Assembly (NCBI GenBank): GCA_937894355.1
Contig: CALCRD010000121.1
Location: forward strand, 1-18,735
Length of the DNA: 18,735 bases
Reading direction: 5' to 3'
Source: an uncultured Bacillus sp.
GTDB lineage: Bacteria; Bacillota; Bacilli; Bacillales; Cytobacillaceae
The notes beneath the pieces are model-generated. The model was given only the letters and a program-made list of their open reading frames with translations, did not search any database and had not been told where the DNA came from. The translations under genes were made by a program, and so were the position numbers. Shown in pieces: positions 7,594 through 14,967 of the stretch (its first letter is position 1; every line of letters starts with the position of its first letter).

Positions 7594-8460
7594 ATGACTA
7601 TTTTCGGTCGGATTTCAACGGCAATGGTAACCCCTTTTGACAAGCAAGGACATATTGATTTTGAGAAAACGACGCAGCTCGTTACTCATTTGATGGATAA
7701 TGGTACAGAATCAATTGTAGTTGCTGGTACAACTGGTGAATCACCAACTCTATCAACGGAAGAAAAGCTGGCACTTTTCAAACATGTTGTTCAAATTGTT
7801 AAAACACGAGTTCCAGTTATTGCGGGAACAGGCAGCTATAATACGTTTGAATCAATTGAATTAACGAAACAGGCAGAACAAATTGGTGTAGACGCCATTA
7901 TGGTTGTGGGACCTTATTACAATAAGCCCAATCAAGAAGGTTTATACCAGCATTTTAAAGCGATAGCTGAAAGTACAAAATTACCGGTCATGGTTTACAA
8001 TATTCCCGGACGATCGGCTGTTAATATCTTGCCGGAAACAATCATTAGACTTTCAAAAATAAACAATATCGTTGCGGTAAAAGAGGCAAGTGGAGATCTT
8101 AATGCGATGACAAAAATCATTGCAGAAACAGATGAAGATTTTGCCTTGTACAGTGGTGATGACGGTTTAACCATTCCAGTCCTAGCAATAGGCGGTGTGG
8201 GTGTAATTTCGGTTGCAGCTCATGTGATTGGGAATGAAATGCAAGAAATGATTACAGCCTTTTTGAGCGATGAAAAACAAAAAGCTGCCAAACTACATCA
8301 AAAGCTACTTCCAATTATGCAAGGTCTGTTTACAGCACCAAATCCTGTACCTGTAAAGACAGCACTAGAATTAAAAGGACTTGATGTCGGATCTGTTCGT
8401 TTACCACTTGTTCCATTAACAGAACATGAACGGGTAGCATTAGCGAAATTAATTTTGTAA
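7594..8460 (+). CDS. dapA: 4-hydroxy-tetrahydrodipicolinate synthase
   Basis: This 288-residue enzyme condenses pyruvate with aspartate semialdehyde to 4-hydroxy-tetrahydrodipicolinate, the branch metabolite used both by SpoVFAB (dipicolinate) and by DapB (lysine and cell wall). The TIM-barrel residues of the family are all visible: Thr46-Thr47 in AGTTGES, Tyr135 in MVYNIPGR, Arg140 and the Schiff-base Lys163 in AVKEASGD. ATG 7594 is preferred over the in-frame ATG 7573 because AAGGAGTGA (7581-7589) directly precedes it and the protein then opens TIFGRISTAMVTPF like its relatives (B. subtilis 290 residues). It is the last gene of the spoVF-asd-dapGA cluster. Confidence 0.96.
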   Translation: MTIFGRISTAMVTPFDKQGHIDFEKTTQLVTHLMDNGTESIVVAGTTGESPTLSTEEKLALFKHVVQIVKTRVPVIAGTGSYNTFESIELTKQAEQIGVDAIMVVGPYYNKPNQEGLYQHFKAIAESTKLPVMVYNIPGRSAVNILPETIIRLSKINNIVAVKEASGDLNAMTKIIAETDEDFALYSGDDGLTIPVLAIGGVGVISVAAHVIGNEMQEMITAFLSDEKQKAAKLHQKLLPIMQGLFTAPNPVPVKTALELKGLDVGSVRLPLVPLTEHERVALAKLIL

Positions 8461-8556
8461 TATTGAAAAAAATCCCGGCAAATGACTGATTATGGTAAAT
8501 AGCTAAAGTCAAAAGTACTGAAAATTTTGAGAAATAATCCAAAATATCATTCAAAG

Positions 8557-8644
8557 AGGCTCTTTTCTCAAACATTGTTGCTTTTTAAGATGAGAATGAA
8601 GTGATTTGACATTAAAACAGCAAACATTTATGAGAAAAGAGCCT
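8557..8644. repeat. Small inverted-repeat element between dapA and rnjB
   Basis: AGGCTCTTTTCTCA (8557-8570) is matched exactly by its reverse complement TGAGAAAAGAGCCT (8631-8644). The inner arms TTGCTTTTTAA and TTAAAACAGCAA extend the pairing with one indel. The 88 bp unit would fold into one long hairpin or be a very small inverted-repeat mobile element. A third related arm is at 8702-8733. No reading frame of substance lies in the 8461-8972 gap. Bases 8461-8556 and 8645-8700 show nothing else I can name. Confidence 0.7.
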
Positions 8645-8701
8645 GCAAACTTACTATCAAGTTACAAAATTGCTGATAACTAGTAAAAATCGGGTTTAAG
8701 A

Positions 8702-8733
8702 TTTTAACAACAAACTTTACGAAAACAGCCTTC
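8702..8733. repeat. Related solitary arm of the inverted-repeat element
   Basis: Read on the - strand this segment starts AAGGCTGTTTTCGTAAAG and continues TTTGTTGTTAAAA. This resembles the left arm at 8557-8587 (AGGCTCTTTTCTCAAACATTG, then TTGCTTTTTAA). It may be the right end of a longer element (8557-8733) in which the 88 bp hairpin is nested, or a fragment of another copy. Confidence 0.45.
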
Positions 8734-8736
8734 AAA

Positions 8737-8780
8737 GAAAACGGGTATAAAATCCTTTGGGTTTTATATTCGTTTTTTTT
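8737..8780 (+). terminator. Rho-independent terminator of the dapA operon
   Basis: ACGGGTATAAAATCC (8741-8755), a TTT loop and GGGTTTTATATTCGT (8759-8773) form 15 continuous pairs counting G-U, followed by a run of T to 8780. It lies 280 bases after dapA, beyond the repeat element, so the repeat is probably in the 3' untranslated RNA of dapA. Confidence 0.88.
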
Positions 8781-8893
8781 CTGTGCTAAAGATCCGCCAA
8801 TCCCAAATTAGACCAAAAGTCCTAATTGTTATCAATCATCATGAAATTCATCACCGTTTTCAACCTAGATACGCTTACTTAAAGGAATAATGG

Positions 8894-8923
8894 TTGTAAA
8901 GGCTTTCTTACATCAAGTATAAT
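8894..8923 (+). promoter_or_regulatory. Sigma-A promoter of rnjB
   Basis: TTGTAA (8894-8899), an 18-base spacer, then the perfect -10 box TATAAT (8918-8923). Transcription would start near 8930, about 43 bases before the start codon. This points to vegetative expression of RNase J2. Confidence 0.8.
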
Positions 8924-8972
8924 AGCTTTAACTGATCACGATCGGACTTAGAAACATTAGGAGGAAAAGGAA

Positions 8973-10643
8973 TTGAATAGAAAAACAAATCAAACCATTA
9001 AGCTTATTGCTCTTGGGGGAGTAGATGAACTTGGGAAGAATATGTACTTGGTGGAAATAGATGATGATATATTTATCATTGATGCCGGATTAATGTTTCC
9101 GGAAAATGAAATGCTAGGAATCGATATCGTCATACCAGATATAACTTATTTATTAGCAAACAAGGAAAGAATTAGAGCCATTTTGTTAACCCATGGTCAT
9201 GAGGACCATATTGGTGCCTTGTCTTATGTACTCAAGAGGATAACGGTTCCTGTCTACGGTACAAGGTTAACGGTAGCATTGGCAAAAGCTAAAATGAAGG
9301 AACAAGAGTATTCTGGAGCTGCAGAGTTTCATGAAATTACCTCAGATACAGTTCTTTCGTTTCCAACCACAGATATTTCTTTTTTTAAAACGAATCATAG
9401 CATTCCTGGTTCTGTCGGGATTGTCATTCAAACATCAGAGGGGAAAATCGTCCATACTGGTGATTTTAAATTTGATCAAGCTGCGACAGATCTTTATAAA
9501 CCAGAGATTGGCAAGATGGCCAATATTGGAGATTCCGGGGTCCTATGCCTTCTGTCCGACAGTATGGAGGCTGAAAAGCCAGGCTATACTACATCGGAAC
9601 TTAAGGTTGTTAGTGAAATGAATGATGTCTTTTACAATGCTCATGGTAGAATTATCGCAGCCTGTTTTGCATCAGATATCAATCGCATTCAGCATATTTT
9701 CGATGCTACACACATGAGCAATCGCAAACTAGCTGTGGTAGGGAAAAGCTTGCAACGCGTTTTTGATATTGCCTTAAGACTTGAGTATATAAAGGTGCCT
9801 GATGATATAATCATTCCTTTGGCTGATGTGAAAAAGTACCGCGATGAAGAAATTGTTGTGTTAACAACTGGTTCGCAGGGTGAACCACTCGAAGCATTGC
9901 AAAAGATGGCTAAGCAGTCCCATAAGTATGTAAATATCCAACCGGGAGACACAGTATTATTTGCCGCTTCACCTTTAAGAGGAAGCGAATTACTTTTATC
10001 AAAAACGGTTGATATGCTTTTTAAAGCAGGGGCAAATGTTGTTTCAGGGAAGCAAACTGTTCAACTTTCTAGTCATGGTAGTCAAGAGGAATTAAAACTG
10101 ATGATTAACTTGATGAAGCCAAAGTTCTTTATTCCAGTACACGGCGAACACAAAATGCTGAAAAGCCATGCTAAGATTGCCAAGCAATGCGCTATACCAG
10201 CGGAAAATATTTATATTGCTGAAAAGGGCGAGGTAGTTGAGATAAAAGCTGGAAAGTTCCAACTTGGAGCAAAGGTTCCGGCAGGAAATGTTTTAATTGA
10301 TGGTATTGGTGTAGGTGACGTTGGAAACATCGTCTTACGCGATCGGAGATTACTTTCTCAGGATGGAATTCTGATTGTTGTCGTTACATTAAATAAAGCA
10401 GAGAAAAAAATCGCTGCTGGGCCAGAAATTATTTCACGGGGTTTTGTTTATGTTCGTGAATCCGAAAAACTTATGGAAGAGTCAACTGCCAGGGTCCGGG
10501 AAATTGTTGAAAAAAGCATCGCCAAGGATTCCTTTGATTGGACAAGCCTTAAGCAAGATATGAGAGATTCTTTAAACCAATACCTATTTGAAAAAACTAA
10601 AAGAAGACCAATGATTCTACCAATCATTATGGAATTTAAATAG
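8973..10643 (+). CDS. rnjB: Ribonuclease J2 (metallo-beta-lactamase/beta-CASP)
   Basis: This 556-residue RNase J paralogue is a beta-CASP metallo-beta-lactamase nuclease that joins RNase J1 in mRNA decay and 5' processing. It starts at TTG 8973, 8 bases after AGGAGG (8959-8964). The metal-binding set is complete: HGHEDH (His74, His76, Asp78, His79), His142, Asp164 in HTGDFKFD, and His390 in PVHGE. The phosphate-binding SSHGSQEE lies at 366-373. The C-terminus ends EKTKRRPMILPIIMEFK, the usual RNase J ending. It is called J2 because it sits between dapA and tepA, the rnjB locus, and resembles B. subtilis J2 in the middle and C-terminal parts. From memory, B. subtilis J2 has substitutions in this metal site, so this copy looks more catalytically competent. 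It has its own promoter and terminator. Confidence 0.93.
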   Translation: MNRKTNQTIKLIALGGVDELGKNMYLVEIDDDIFIIDAGLMFPENEMLGIDIVIPDITYLLANKERIRAILLTHGHEDHIGALSYVLKRITVPVYGTRLTVALAKAKMKEQEYSGAAEFHEITSDTVLSFPTTDISFFKTNHSIPGSVGIVIQTSEGKIVHTGDFKFDQAATDLYKPEIGKMANIGDSGVLCLLSDSMEAEKPGYTTSELKVVSEMNDVFYNAHGRIIAACFASDINRIQHIFDATHMSNRKLAVVGKSLQRVFDIALRLEYIKVPDDIIIPLADVKKYRDEEIVVLTTGSQGEPLEALQKMAKQSHKYVNIQPGDTVLFAASPLRGSELLLSKTVDMLFKAGANVVSGKQTVQLSSHGSQEELKLMINLMKPKFFIPVHGEHKMLKSHAKIAKQCAIPAENIYIAEKGEVVEIKAGKFQLGAKVPAGNVLIDGIGVGDVGNIVLRDRRLLSQDGILIVVVTLNKAEKKIAAGPEIISRGFVYVRESEKLMEESTARVREIVEKSIAKDSFDWTSLKQDMRDSLNQYLFEKTKRRPMILPIIMEFK

Positions 10644-10652
10644 AAATCTTCG

Positions 10653-10706
10653 GAAGTTGATGCAAACAAGGGTTACGTCCCTTTGTTTTGTGTCAGCTTC
10701 TTTTTT
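10653..10706 (+). terminator. Rho-independent terminator after rnjB
   Basis: GAAGTTGATGCAAACAAGGG pairs with CCCTTTGTTTTGTG plus TCAGCTTC, leaving small bulges, and is followed by TTTTTT (10701-10706). It lies directly upstream of the tepA promoter and separates rnjB from tepA. Confidence 0.88.
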
Positions 10707-10707
10707 C

Positions 10708-10736
10708 GCATGAAAAATTTATCCTGGTTCATACTA
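10708..10736 (+). promoter_or_regulatory. Sigma-G-like promoter of tepA-ylzJ
   Basis: GCATGA (10708-10713), 16 bases, then CATACTA (10730-10736) resembles the forespore sigma-G consensus (TGnATA-like -35, CATAnTA -10). Transcription would start about 23 bases before the tepA start codon. The assignment rests on motif fit and on a likely spore role for TepA. Sigma-E also uses CATA-type -10 boxes, but I see no sigma-E -35 here. Confidence 0.5.
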
Positions 10737-10765
10737 ACACTATTATGTGTGAAGGGAGAATGAGG

Positions 10766-11515
10766 ATGGATTTTAAGTTTTTACAGTCCGACAATAATTC
10801 ACCAGAAGCAGATGGGAATCAACAAAAGGATTCCGGTGGTCTTTTAGAAAAGATACAGCAGCTAGGAGTTACAAATGTTCCTACGTTATCACAAGATTCG
10901 ACCATACATTGTCTGACAATTATCGGTCAAATTGAAGGGCATTTACAACTCCCTCCGCAAAATAAAACAACCAAATATGAGCACCTAATTCCGCAAATCG
11001 TTGCTATTGAGCAAAATCCGAAAATAGAAGGATTACTCGTTATTTTGAATACGGTGGGTGGCGATGTAGAAGCGGGCTTAGCAATATCTGAAATGCTGGC
11101 CTCCTTATCCAAGCCAACCGTTTCAATCGTTCTCGGAGGCGGACACTCAATTGGGGTTCCAATCGCTGTATCATGTGATTATTCTTTTATTGCCGATACC
11201 GCCACAATGACCATTCACCCAATCCGCTTAACTGGATTAGTAATTGGAGTACCAGCAACCTTTGAATACTTAGATAAAATGCAAGAACGGGTTGTCAGAT
11301 TTGTTACCAAGCACTCAAATATTACCGAAGAAACATTTAAGGATTTAATGTTTGCCAAAGGGAACTTAACAAGGGACATCGGGACAAATGTGATTGGTAC
11401 TGATGCTGTCCAAAACGGATTAATTGATGAGGTTGGCGGTATTGGCCAAGCGATGAAAAAGCTAAATGAACTTATTGATCTAAAAAAGCAAGAAGATGAG
11501 AGGATTGTCCAATGA
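10766..11515 (+). CDS. tepA: TepA, ClpP-like serine protease
   Basis: This 249-residue member of the ClpP/crotonase fold (peptidase family S14) has a putative nucleophile Ser128 in LGGGHSIGVP (124-132 region) and a putative catalytic His151 in MTIHPIRLTG. The strand LNTVGGDVEAG (95-105) forms the usual ClpP-like active-site strip. I set the start at ATG 10766, with AAGGGAG (10752-10758) 7 bases upstream; upstream in-frame starts would run into the rnjB terminator. The length fits B. subtilis TepA (about 245). TepA was first described as enhancing protein translocation and later, as I recall, linked to degradation of small acid-soluble spore proteins. The sigma-G-like promoter agrees with the second role. 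Its stop overlaps ylzJ as ATGA. Confidence 0.93.
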   Translation: MDFKFLQSDNNSPEADGNQQKDSGGLLEKIQQLGVTNVPTLSQDSTIHCLTIIGQIEGHLQLPPQNKTTKYEHLIPQIVAIEQNPKIEGLLVILNTVGGDVEAGLAISEMLASLSKPTVSIVLGGGHSIGVPIAVSCDYSFIADTATMTIHPIRLTGLVIGVPATFEYLDKMQERVVRFVTKHSNITEETFKDLMFAKGNLTRDIGTNVIGTDAVQNGLIDEVGGIGQAMKKLNELIDLKKQEDERIVQ

Positions 11516-11721
11516 TCCTGTATACAATGATGCCTCAGGAAATGGTTTATCCAACTGCTGCAGAGGAATATGGCCAACAATTCTTAGTTTCATATCAAGG
11601 TGTTCCACTAATCGTCGAACCAACAATAGACCATTCTTATCAGGTTATTCGAATTGTTAGTACTGACCCGCAACATTTCTTAAACGACAGCATACTCCCG
11701 GGCACAAAAATTTCTTTTTGA
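11512..11721 (+). CDS. ylzJ: YlzJ-like small protein of unknown function
   Basis: This 69-residue protein overlaps the end of tepA by 4 bases and is thus translationally coupled to it. It opens MILYTMMPQE and ends with STDPQHFLNDSILPGT, both typical of the YlzJ family found next to tepA in Bacillus. It has no membrane segment and no recognisable motif of known function. Fixed linkage to tepA suggests a shared role in spores, but that is inference. Confidence 0.85.
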   Translation: MILYTMMPQEMVYPTAAEEYGQQFLVSYQGVPLIVEPTIDHSYQVIRIVSTDPQHFLNDSILPGTKISF

Positions 11722-11756
11722 TTATTTATAAGCAAACACTAGTTTGGACAAGAATA

Positions 11757-11765
11757 TGGTATAAT
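11757..11765 (+). promoter_or_regulatory. Extended -10 promoter upstream of spoIIIE
   Basis: TGGTATAAT is a perfect extended -10 box (TGn followed by TATAAT). The best -35-like string, TTGGAC, is only about 10 bases away, so the promoter would depend on the extended element. It would start near 11772, only about 11 bases before the hairpin at 11783, so transcripts reaching spoIIIE must pass a terminator-like structure. Confidence 0.55.
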
Positions 11766-11782
11766 AAGGTTTAACATTAAAG

Positions 11783-11812
11783 AGCAGCCAATTAAAGGGC
11801 TGCTTTTATTTG
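11783..11812 (+). terminator. Terminator after ylzJ, or attenuator before spoIIIE
   Basis: AGCAGCC (11784-11790) pairs with GGCTGCT, loop AATTAAAG, followed by TTTATTTG. It may simply end tepA-ylzJ. Because the extended -10 at 11757-11765 lies just before it, it could also shorten most transcripts from that promoter to about 40 bases. Confidence 0.7.
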
Positions 11813-11843
11813 ATATTTTAAAAATAGGGTTTGTTAAAAAACA

Positions 11844-11976
11844 CTGTTGATTGGAGTGGAAGGTGCGAAGACTCCTGCGGGAGTACGGGGCAGGGGAGAC
11901 TCCACAGGTGCAAAGCACCTAGGAGGCTCCCCGCTACCGCCCGCGAACCGCTCGCACCTGGAACGGAAATCAACAG
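11844..11976. repeat. Structured dispersed repeat, copy B, in the spoIIIE leader
   Basis: This 133 bp copy of the element seen at 5983-6116 begins CTGTTGATTGGAGTGG and ends GGAACGGAAATCAACAG. Outer flanks GGGTTTGTT (11827-11835) and AACAAATCC (11985-11993) are also inverted with respect to each other, so the whole element may span 11827-11993. Stems: AGGTGCGA with TCGCACCT, GGGGAGaCTCC with GGAGgCTCCCC, and an inner AGGTGC-AAA-GCACCT hairpin. It fills most of the space between the upstream promoter and spoIIIE, so it is probably transcribed as part of the leader. It is open in the spoIIIE frame, which lengthens the apparent coding sequence. Confidence 0.88.
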
Positions 11977-12053
11977 CCAAGTTCAACAAATCCGATATTA
12001 TTAATAAGATGAACGGAACAAATATTACCAATTCAAAAACATCAGGTGATGAT

Positions 12054-14414
12054 ATGGCGAAAAAAAAGAAGCGTGTATCTAGAAAAACAAGAATGAAACA
12101 AACTTTGCAATATGAATTATTTGGGTTAGTTATCATTGCTCTATCAGTTATTGCTATTGCAAAGCTAGGAGCAGTTGGCAAAGGCATAGTGTTGTTTTTT
12201 CGTTTTTTCATGGGCGAATGGTATATTCTGGGATTACTTGGGCTCATTGGGTTAAGTTTCTATCTCATGTTGAAGCGCAGTTTACCTGAGTTCTTGCACG
12301 GTAAACTTATTGGAGTTTATTTAATTATTAGTTCGATTTTGTTACTTAGTCATATAAAATTGTTTGATCTGTTATCAGATGGTGGAAAATTTAAAAATCC
12401 TAGTGTAATTAGTAATACCTGGGAATTATTTCTGATGGAAATGCAGGGGCAAACAAGCACAAATGATTTAGGTGGAGGCATCTTCGGAGCAATTTTATTT
12501 GCGTTATTCAATTTTCTATTTGCTGAAGCTGGTACAAAGATAGTCGCCTTTGTTCTAATTATTATCGGTCTCACATTAATAACCGGAAAATCATTAGGAA
12601 CCTTTTTGGGAAAAGTGTTCCAAAGTGGTGGTCAGTTTTTCAAGAATCAATGGGATGCCTTTATCCAAGATATAAAGGAATGGGATGAGGCTCGGCAGCA
12701 AAAACAAGCTGCGAAAAGGCAAGAACGAGCTGAAAGACGAAATGCACCAGAACAGCAAGGGAATGAAGACGAAATGGTCGTCCCTATTTCTTCTTCACAG
12801 CTTAGGCCGACAGAAACTATTCCGCTTCCAGAACCGATCATTTCCACCTTTACAGAGCGGAATGTTCCGGTAACAGAAGAGCGGAATCCTAAAGCATCTA
12901 AATCTAAACAATCTTCTGCTCCGTCTGAAGAAGAAAACGATGATGTCGTTCCGGCTATTACATTTGTCGAAGTTGAAAATGTTTCCTATGAGCTACCACC
13001 AATCAATCTATTGAAGTTCCCTTTACAAACCGACCAAAGCGGTGAATATGAAATGATACATGCTAATGCTGCCAAGCTTGAGAGAACGTTTCAAAGCTTT
13101 GGAGTGAAAGCACGAGTCACGCAGGTACATCTTGGTCCCGCAGTAACAAAATATGAGGTTCACCCAGACGTGGGTGTAAAGGTAAGTAAAATTGTCAGCC
13201 TTAGTGATGATTTAGCATTAGCATTGGCCGCTAAAGATATCCGGATTGAAGCGCCGATTCCAGGGAAATCTGCCATTGGAATCGAGGTTCCAAACTCAGA
13301 GGTTGCAGTTGTTTCGTTAAGAGAAGTATTAGAGTCGAAGAAAAACGATCGCCCGAATTCAAAACTATTAATTGGGCTTGGTCGTGATGTTACAGGGGAA
13401 GCAGTTTTAGCAGAATTAAATAAAATGCCTCATTTACTTGTAGCTGGTTCAACAGGAAGTGGAAAAAGCGTATGTATTAACGCTATTATTACAAGTATCT
13501 TAATGCGGGCTAAACCCCATGAAGTAAAAATGATGATGATTGATCCAAAAATGGTCGAACTGAATGTCTATAATGGTATTCCGCATCTGCTGGCACCAGT
13601 TGTAACAGATGCAAAAAAAGCCTCTCAAGCACTTAAAAAGGTCGTAAACGAAATGGAACGCCGTTATGAGTTATTTTCTCATACAGGGACAAGAAATATT
13701 GAAGGCTATAATGATCATGTTAAAAAAGAGAATGCTGAAGAAGAAGCCCAGCAGCCATTATTACCGTATATCATCGTAATCGTTGATGAGCTTGCTGATT
13801 TAATGATGGTGGCCTCGTCAGATGTCGAGGACGCAATTACTCGTTTGGCCCAAATGGCCCGGGCAGCTGGAATTCATTTGATTATTGCTACCCAACGTCC
13901 TTCTGTTGATGTTATTACCGGAGTCATTAAAGCGAATATTCCTTCGCGAATTGCCTTTGCGGTATCCTCAAGTACTGATTCAAGGACTATTTTAGATATG
14001 GGGGGTGCCGACAAATTGCTTGGTCGAGGAGATATGCTATTCCTTCCAGTCGGTTCATCCAAGCCTGTTCGGGTGCAAGGAGCTTTCCTTTCTGATGATG
14101 AAGTTGAGGAGATTGTCGATTTTGTTATCGGCCAACAAAAGGCACAATACCAAGAGGAAATGATTCCCGATGAAGTTCAATCGAACTATTCTGATGTTAC
14201 GGACGATTTATATGATGAAGCAGTTCAGCTTATTATTGATATGCAAACGGCTTCGGTTTCGATGCTGCAAAGAAGGTTTAGAATTGGTTATACACGAGCA
14301 GCTCGGTTAATCGATGAGATGGAGTTAAGAGGCGTTGTTGGTGCTTATGAGGGAAGTAAGCCGAGAACGGTCCTGATTGGAAAAACTCAAGATGATTCAT
14401 ATAAAGATGCTTAA
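12054..14414 (+). CDS. spoIIIE: DNA translocase SpoIIIE
   Basis: This 786-residue FtsK/SpoIIIE-family ATP-driven pump sits at the division or sporulation septum and moves the remaining chromosome into the forespore. Domains: four or so membrane segments (about 20-190), an acidic and charged linker (about 200-320), the RecA-like motor (about 330-715) with Walker A GSTGSGKS (465-472) and Walker B IVIVDELADLMM, and a C-terminal winged-helix gamma domain (last 65 or so residues, TASVSMLQRRFRIGYTRAAR) that reads chromosome-orienting sequences. I start at ATG 12054 (MAKKKKRVSRKTR) with AGGTGAT (12044-12050) in front. The frame is open upstream to TTG 11847, but those 69 codons translate the repeat and have no SpoIIIE likeness. 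The length equals the B. subtilis protein (about 787-789). Confidence 0.97.
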   Translation: MAKKKKRVSRKTRMKQTLQYELFGLVIIALSVIAIAKLGAVGKGIVLFFRFFMGEWYILGLLGLIGLSFYLMLKRSLPEFLHGKLIGVYLIISSILLLSHIKLFDLLSDGGKFKNPSVISNTWELFLMEMQGQTSTNDLGGGIFGAILFALFNFLFAEAGTKIVAFVLIIIGLTLITGKSLGTFLGKVFQSGGQFFKNQWDAFIQDIKEWDEARQQKQAAKRQERAERRNAPEQQGNEDEMVVPISSSQLRPTETIPLPEPIISTFTERNVPVTEERNPKASKSKQSSAPSEEENDDVVPAITFVEVENVSYELPPINLLKFPLQTDQSGEYEMIHANAAKLERTFQSFGVKARVTQVHLGPAVTKYEVHPDVGVKVSKIVSLSDDLALALAAKDIRIEAPIPGKSAIGIEVPNSEVAVVSLREVLESKKNDRPNSKLLIGLGRDVTGEAVLAELNKMPHLLVAGSTGSGKSVCINAIITSILMRAKPHEVKMMMIDPKMVELNVYNGIPHLLAPVVTDAKKASQALKKVVNEMERRYELFSHTGTRNIEGYNDHVKKENAEEEAQQPLLPYIIVIVDELADLMMVASSDVEDAITRLAQMARAAGIHLIIATQRPSVDVITGVIKANIPSRIAFAVSSSTDSRTILDMGGADKLLGRGDMLFLPVGSSKPVRVQGAFLSDDEVEEIVDFVIGQQKAQYQEEMIPDEVQSNYSDVTDDLYDEAVQLIIDMQTASVSMLQRRFRIGYTRAARLIDEMELRGVVGAYEGSKPRTVLIGKTQDDSYKDA

Positions 14415-14493
14415 AATAAGCGGAAAAATAGGCAAAGCTGTCACCCAAGCCCGACAGCAACGGTCAACAATTCTGCATTCCTATTTCTTAAAA

Positions 14494-14539
14494 AGAAGCC
14501 AATACCCTGGAAATTATCAGGGGATATTGGCTCTTTTTT
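14494..14539 (+). terminator. Rho-independent terminator after spoIIIE
   Basis: GCCAATA-CCCTG (14498-14510) pairs with CAGGG-GA-TATTGGC (14518-14531), followed by CTTTTTTT. A minor GCTGTC/GACAGC hairpin lies just upstream near 14440-14460. Confidence 0.9.
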
Positions 14540-14574
14540 AGGTAGTGTTAAAGAACAATGTTGATTTTTACTCA

Positions 14575-14708
14575 TGTTGATTGGAGTGGAAGGTGCGAAG
14601 ACTCCTGCGGGGGTACGGGGCAGGGGAGACTCCGAAGGCGCAAAGCGACAAGGAGGCTCCCCGCTACCGCCCTAAGGTGCGCGAAGCGCCTGGAACGGAA
14701 ATCAACAG
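14575..14708. repeat. Structured dispersed repeat, copy C, downstream of spoIIIE
   Basis: This third copy is nearly identical to copy B in its left half (TGTTGATTGGAGTGG start, CTCCTGCGGGGG core) and ends GGAACGGAAATCAACAG. The outer stem here is AGGTGC with GCGCCT, a G-U variant of the copy B stem. A short partial copy of its left end, AATGTTGATT, precedes it at 14557-14566. Copies B and C lie in direct orientation about 2.6 kb apart with spoIIIE between them. Confidence 0.88.
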
Positions 14709-14902
14709 CCTAGTTTAAAACAGCCTTTTTTCAAAGAAAAGGGAAGTTGATTACGATTAAATATTTTGTCGAAATAACATTTAAAGTGCTGGAAATAGAA
14801 GAAAATTGGCGACTTTGGTATGTGCCTTTTTAAAAATGTTAAGTATTTAGTAAGGATTTGAGGCGTTTTTGGGAATATTTACTTAAAACGTTAAACCACT
14901 AT

Positions 14903-14931
14903 TTATTTATACTAGAAAAGTATGTTATATT
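14903..14931 (+). promoter_or_regulatory. Extended -10 promoter for the nucleoside importer operon
   Basis: TTATTT (14903-14908), a 17-base spacer, then TATATT (14926-14931) preceded by TGT, an extended -10. The spacer contains the inverted repeat ATACT/AGTAT, which could be an operator. Transcription would begin near 14938, giving a leader of about 395 bases. Confidence 0.5.
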
Positions 14932-14967
14932 GAGGTCGATTAGTAGGAATGATGATAGATTAGATGG

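Noticed and set aside
11847..12053. The 69-codon N-terminal extension of SpoIIIE
   Set aside because: It translates the dispersed repeat, lacks a ribosome binding site at its TTG and has no likeness to SpoIIIE, while ATG 12054 has a good site and gives the usual length.
11834..12247. A 137-codon open frame on the - strand across copy B
   Set aside because: It is produced by the GC-rich repeat and the start of spoIIIE read backwards; no family features were seen.
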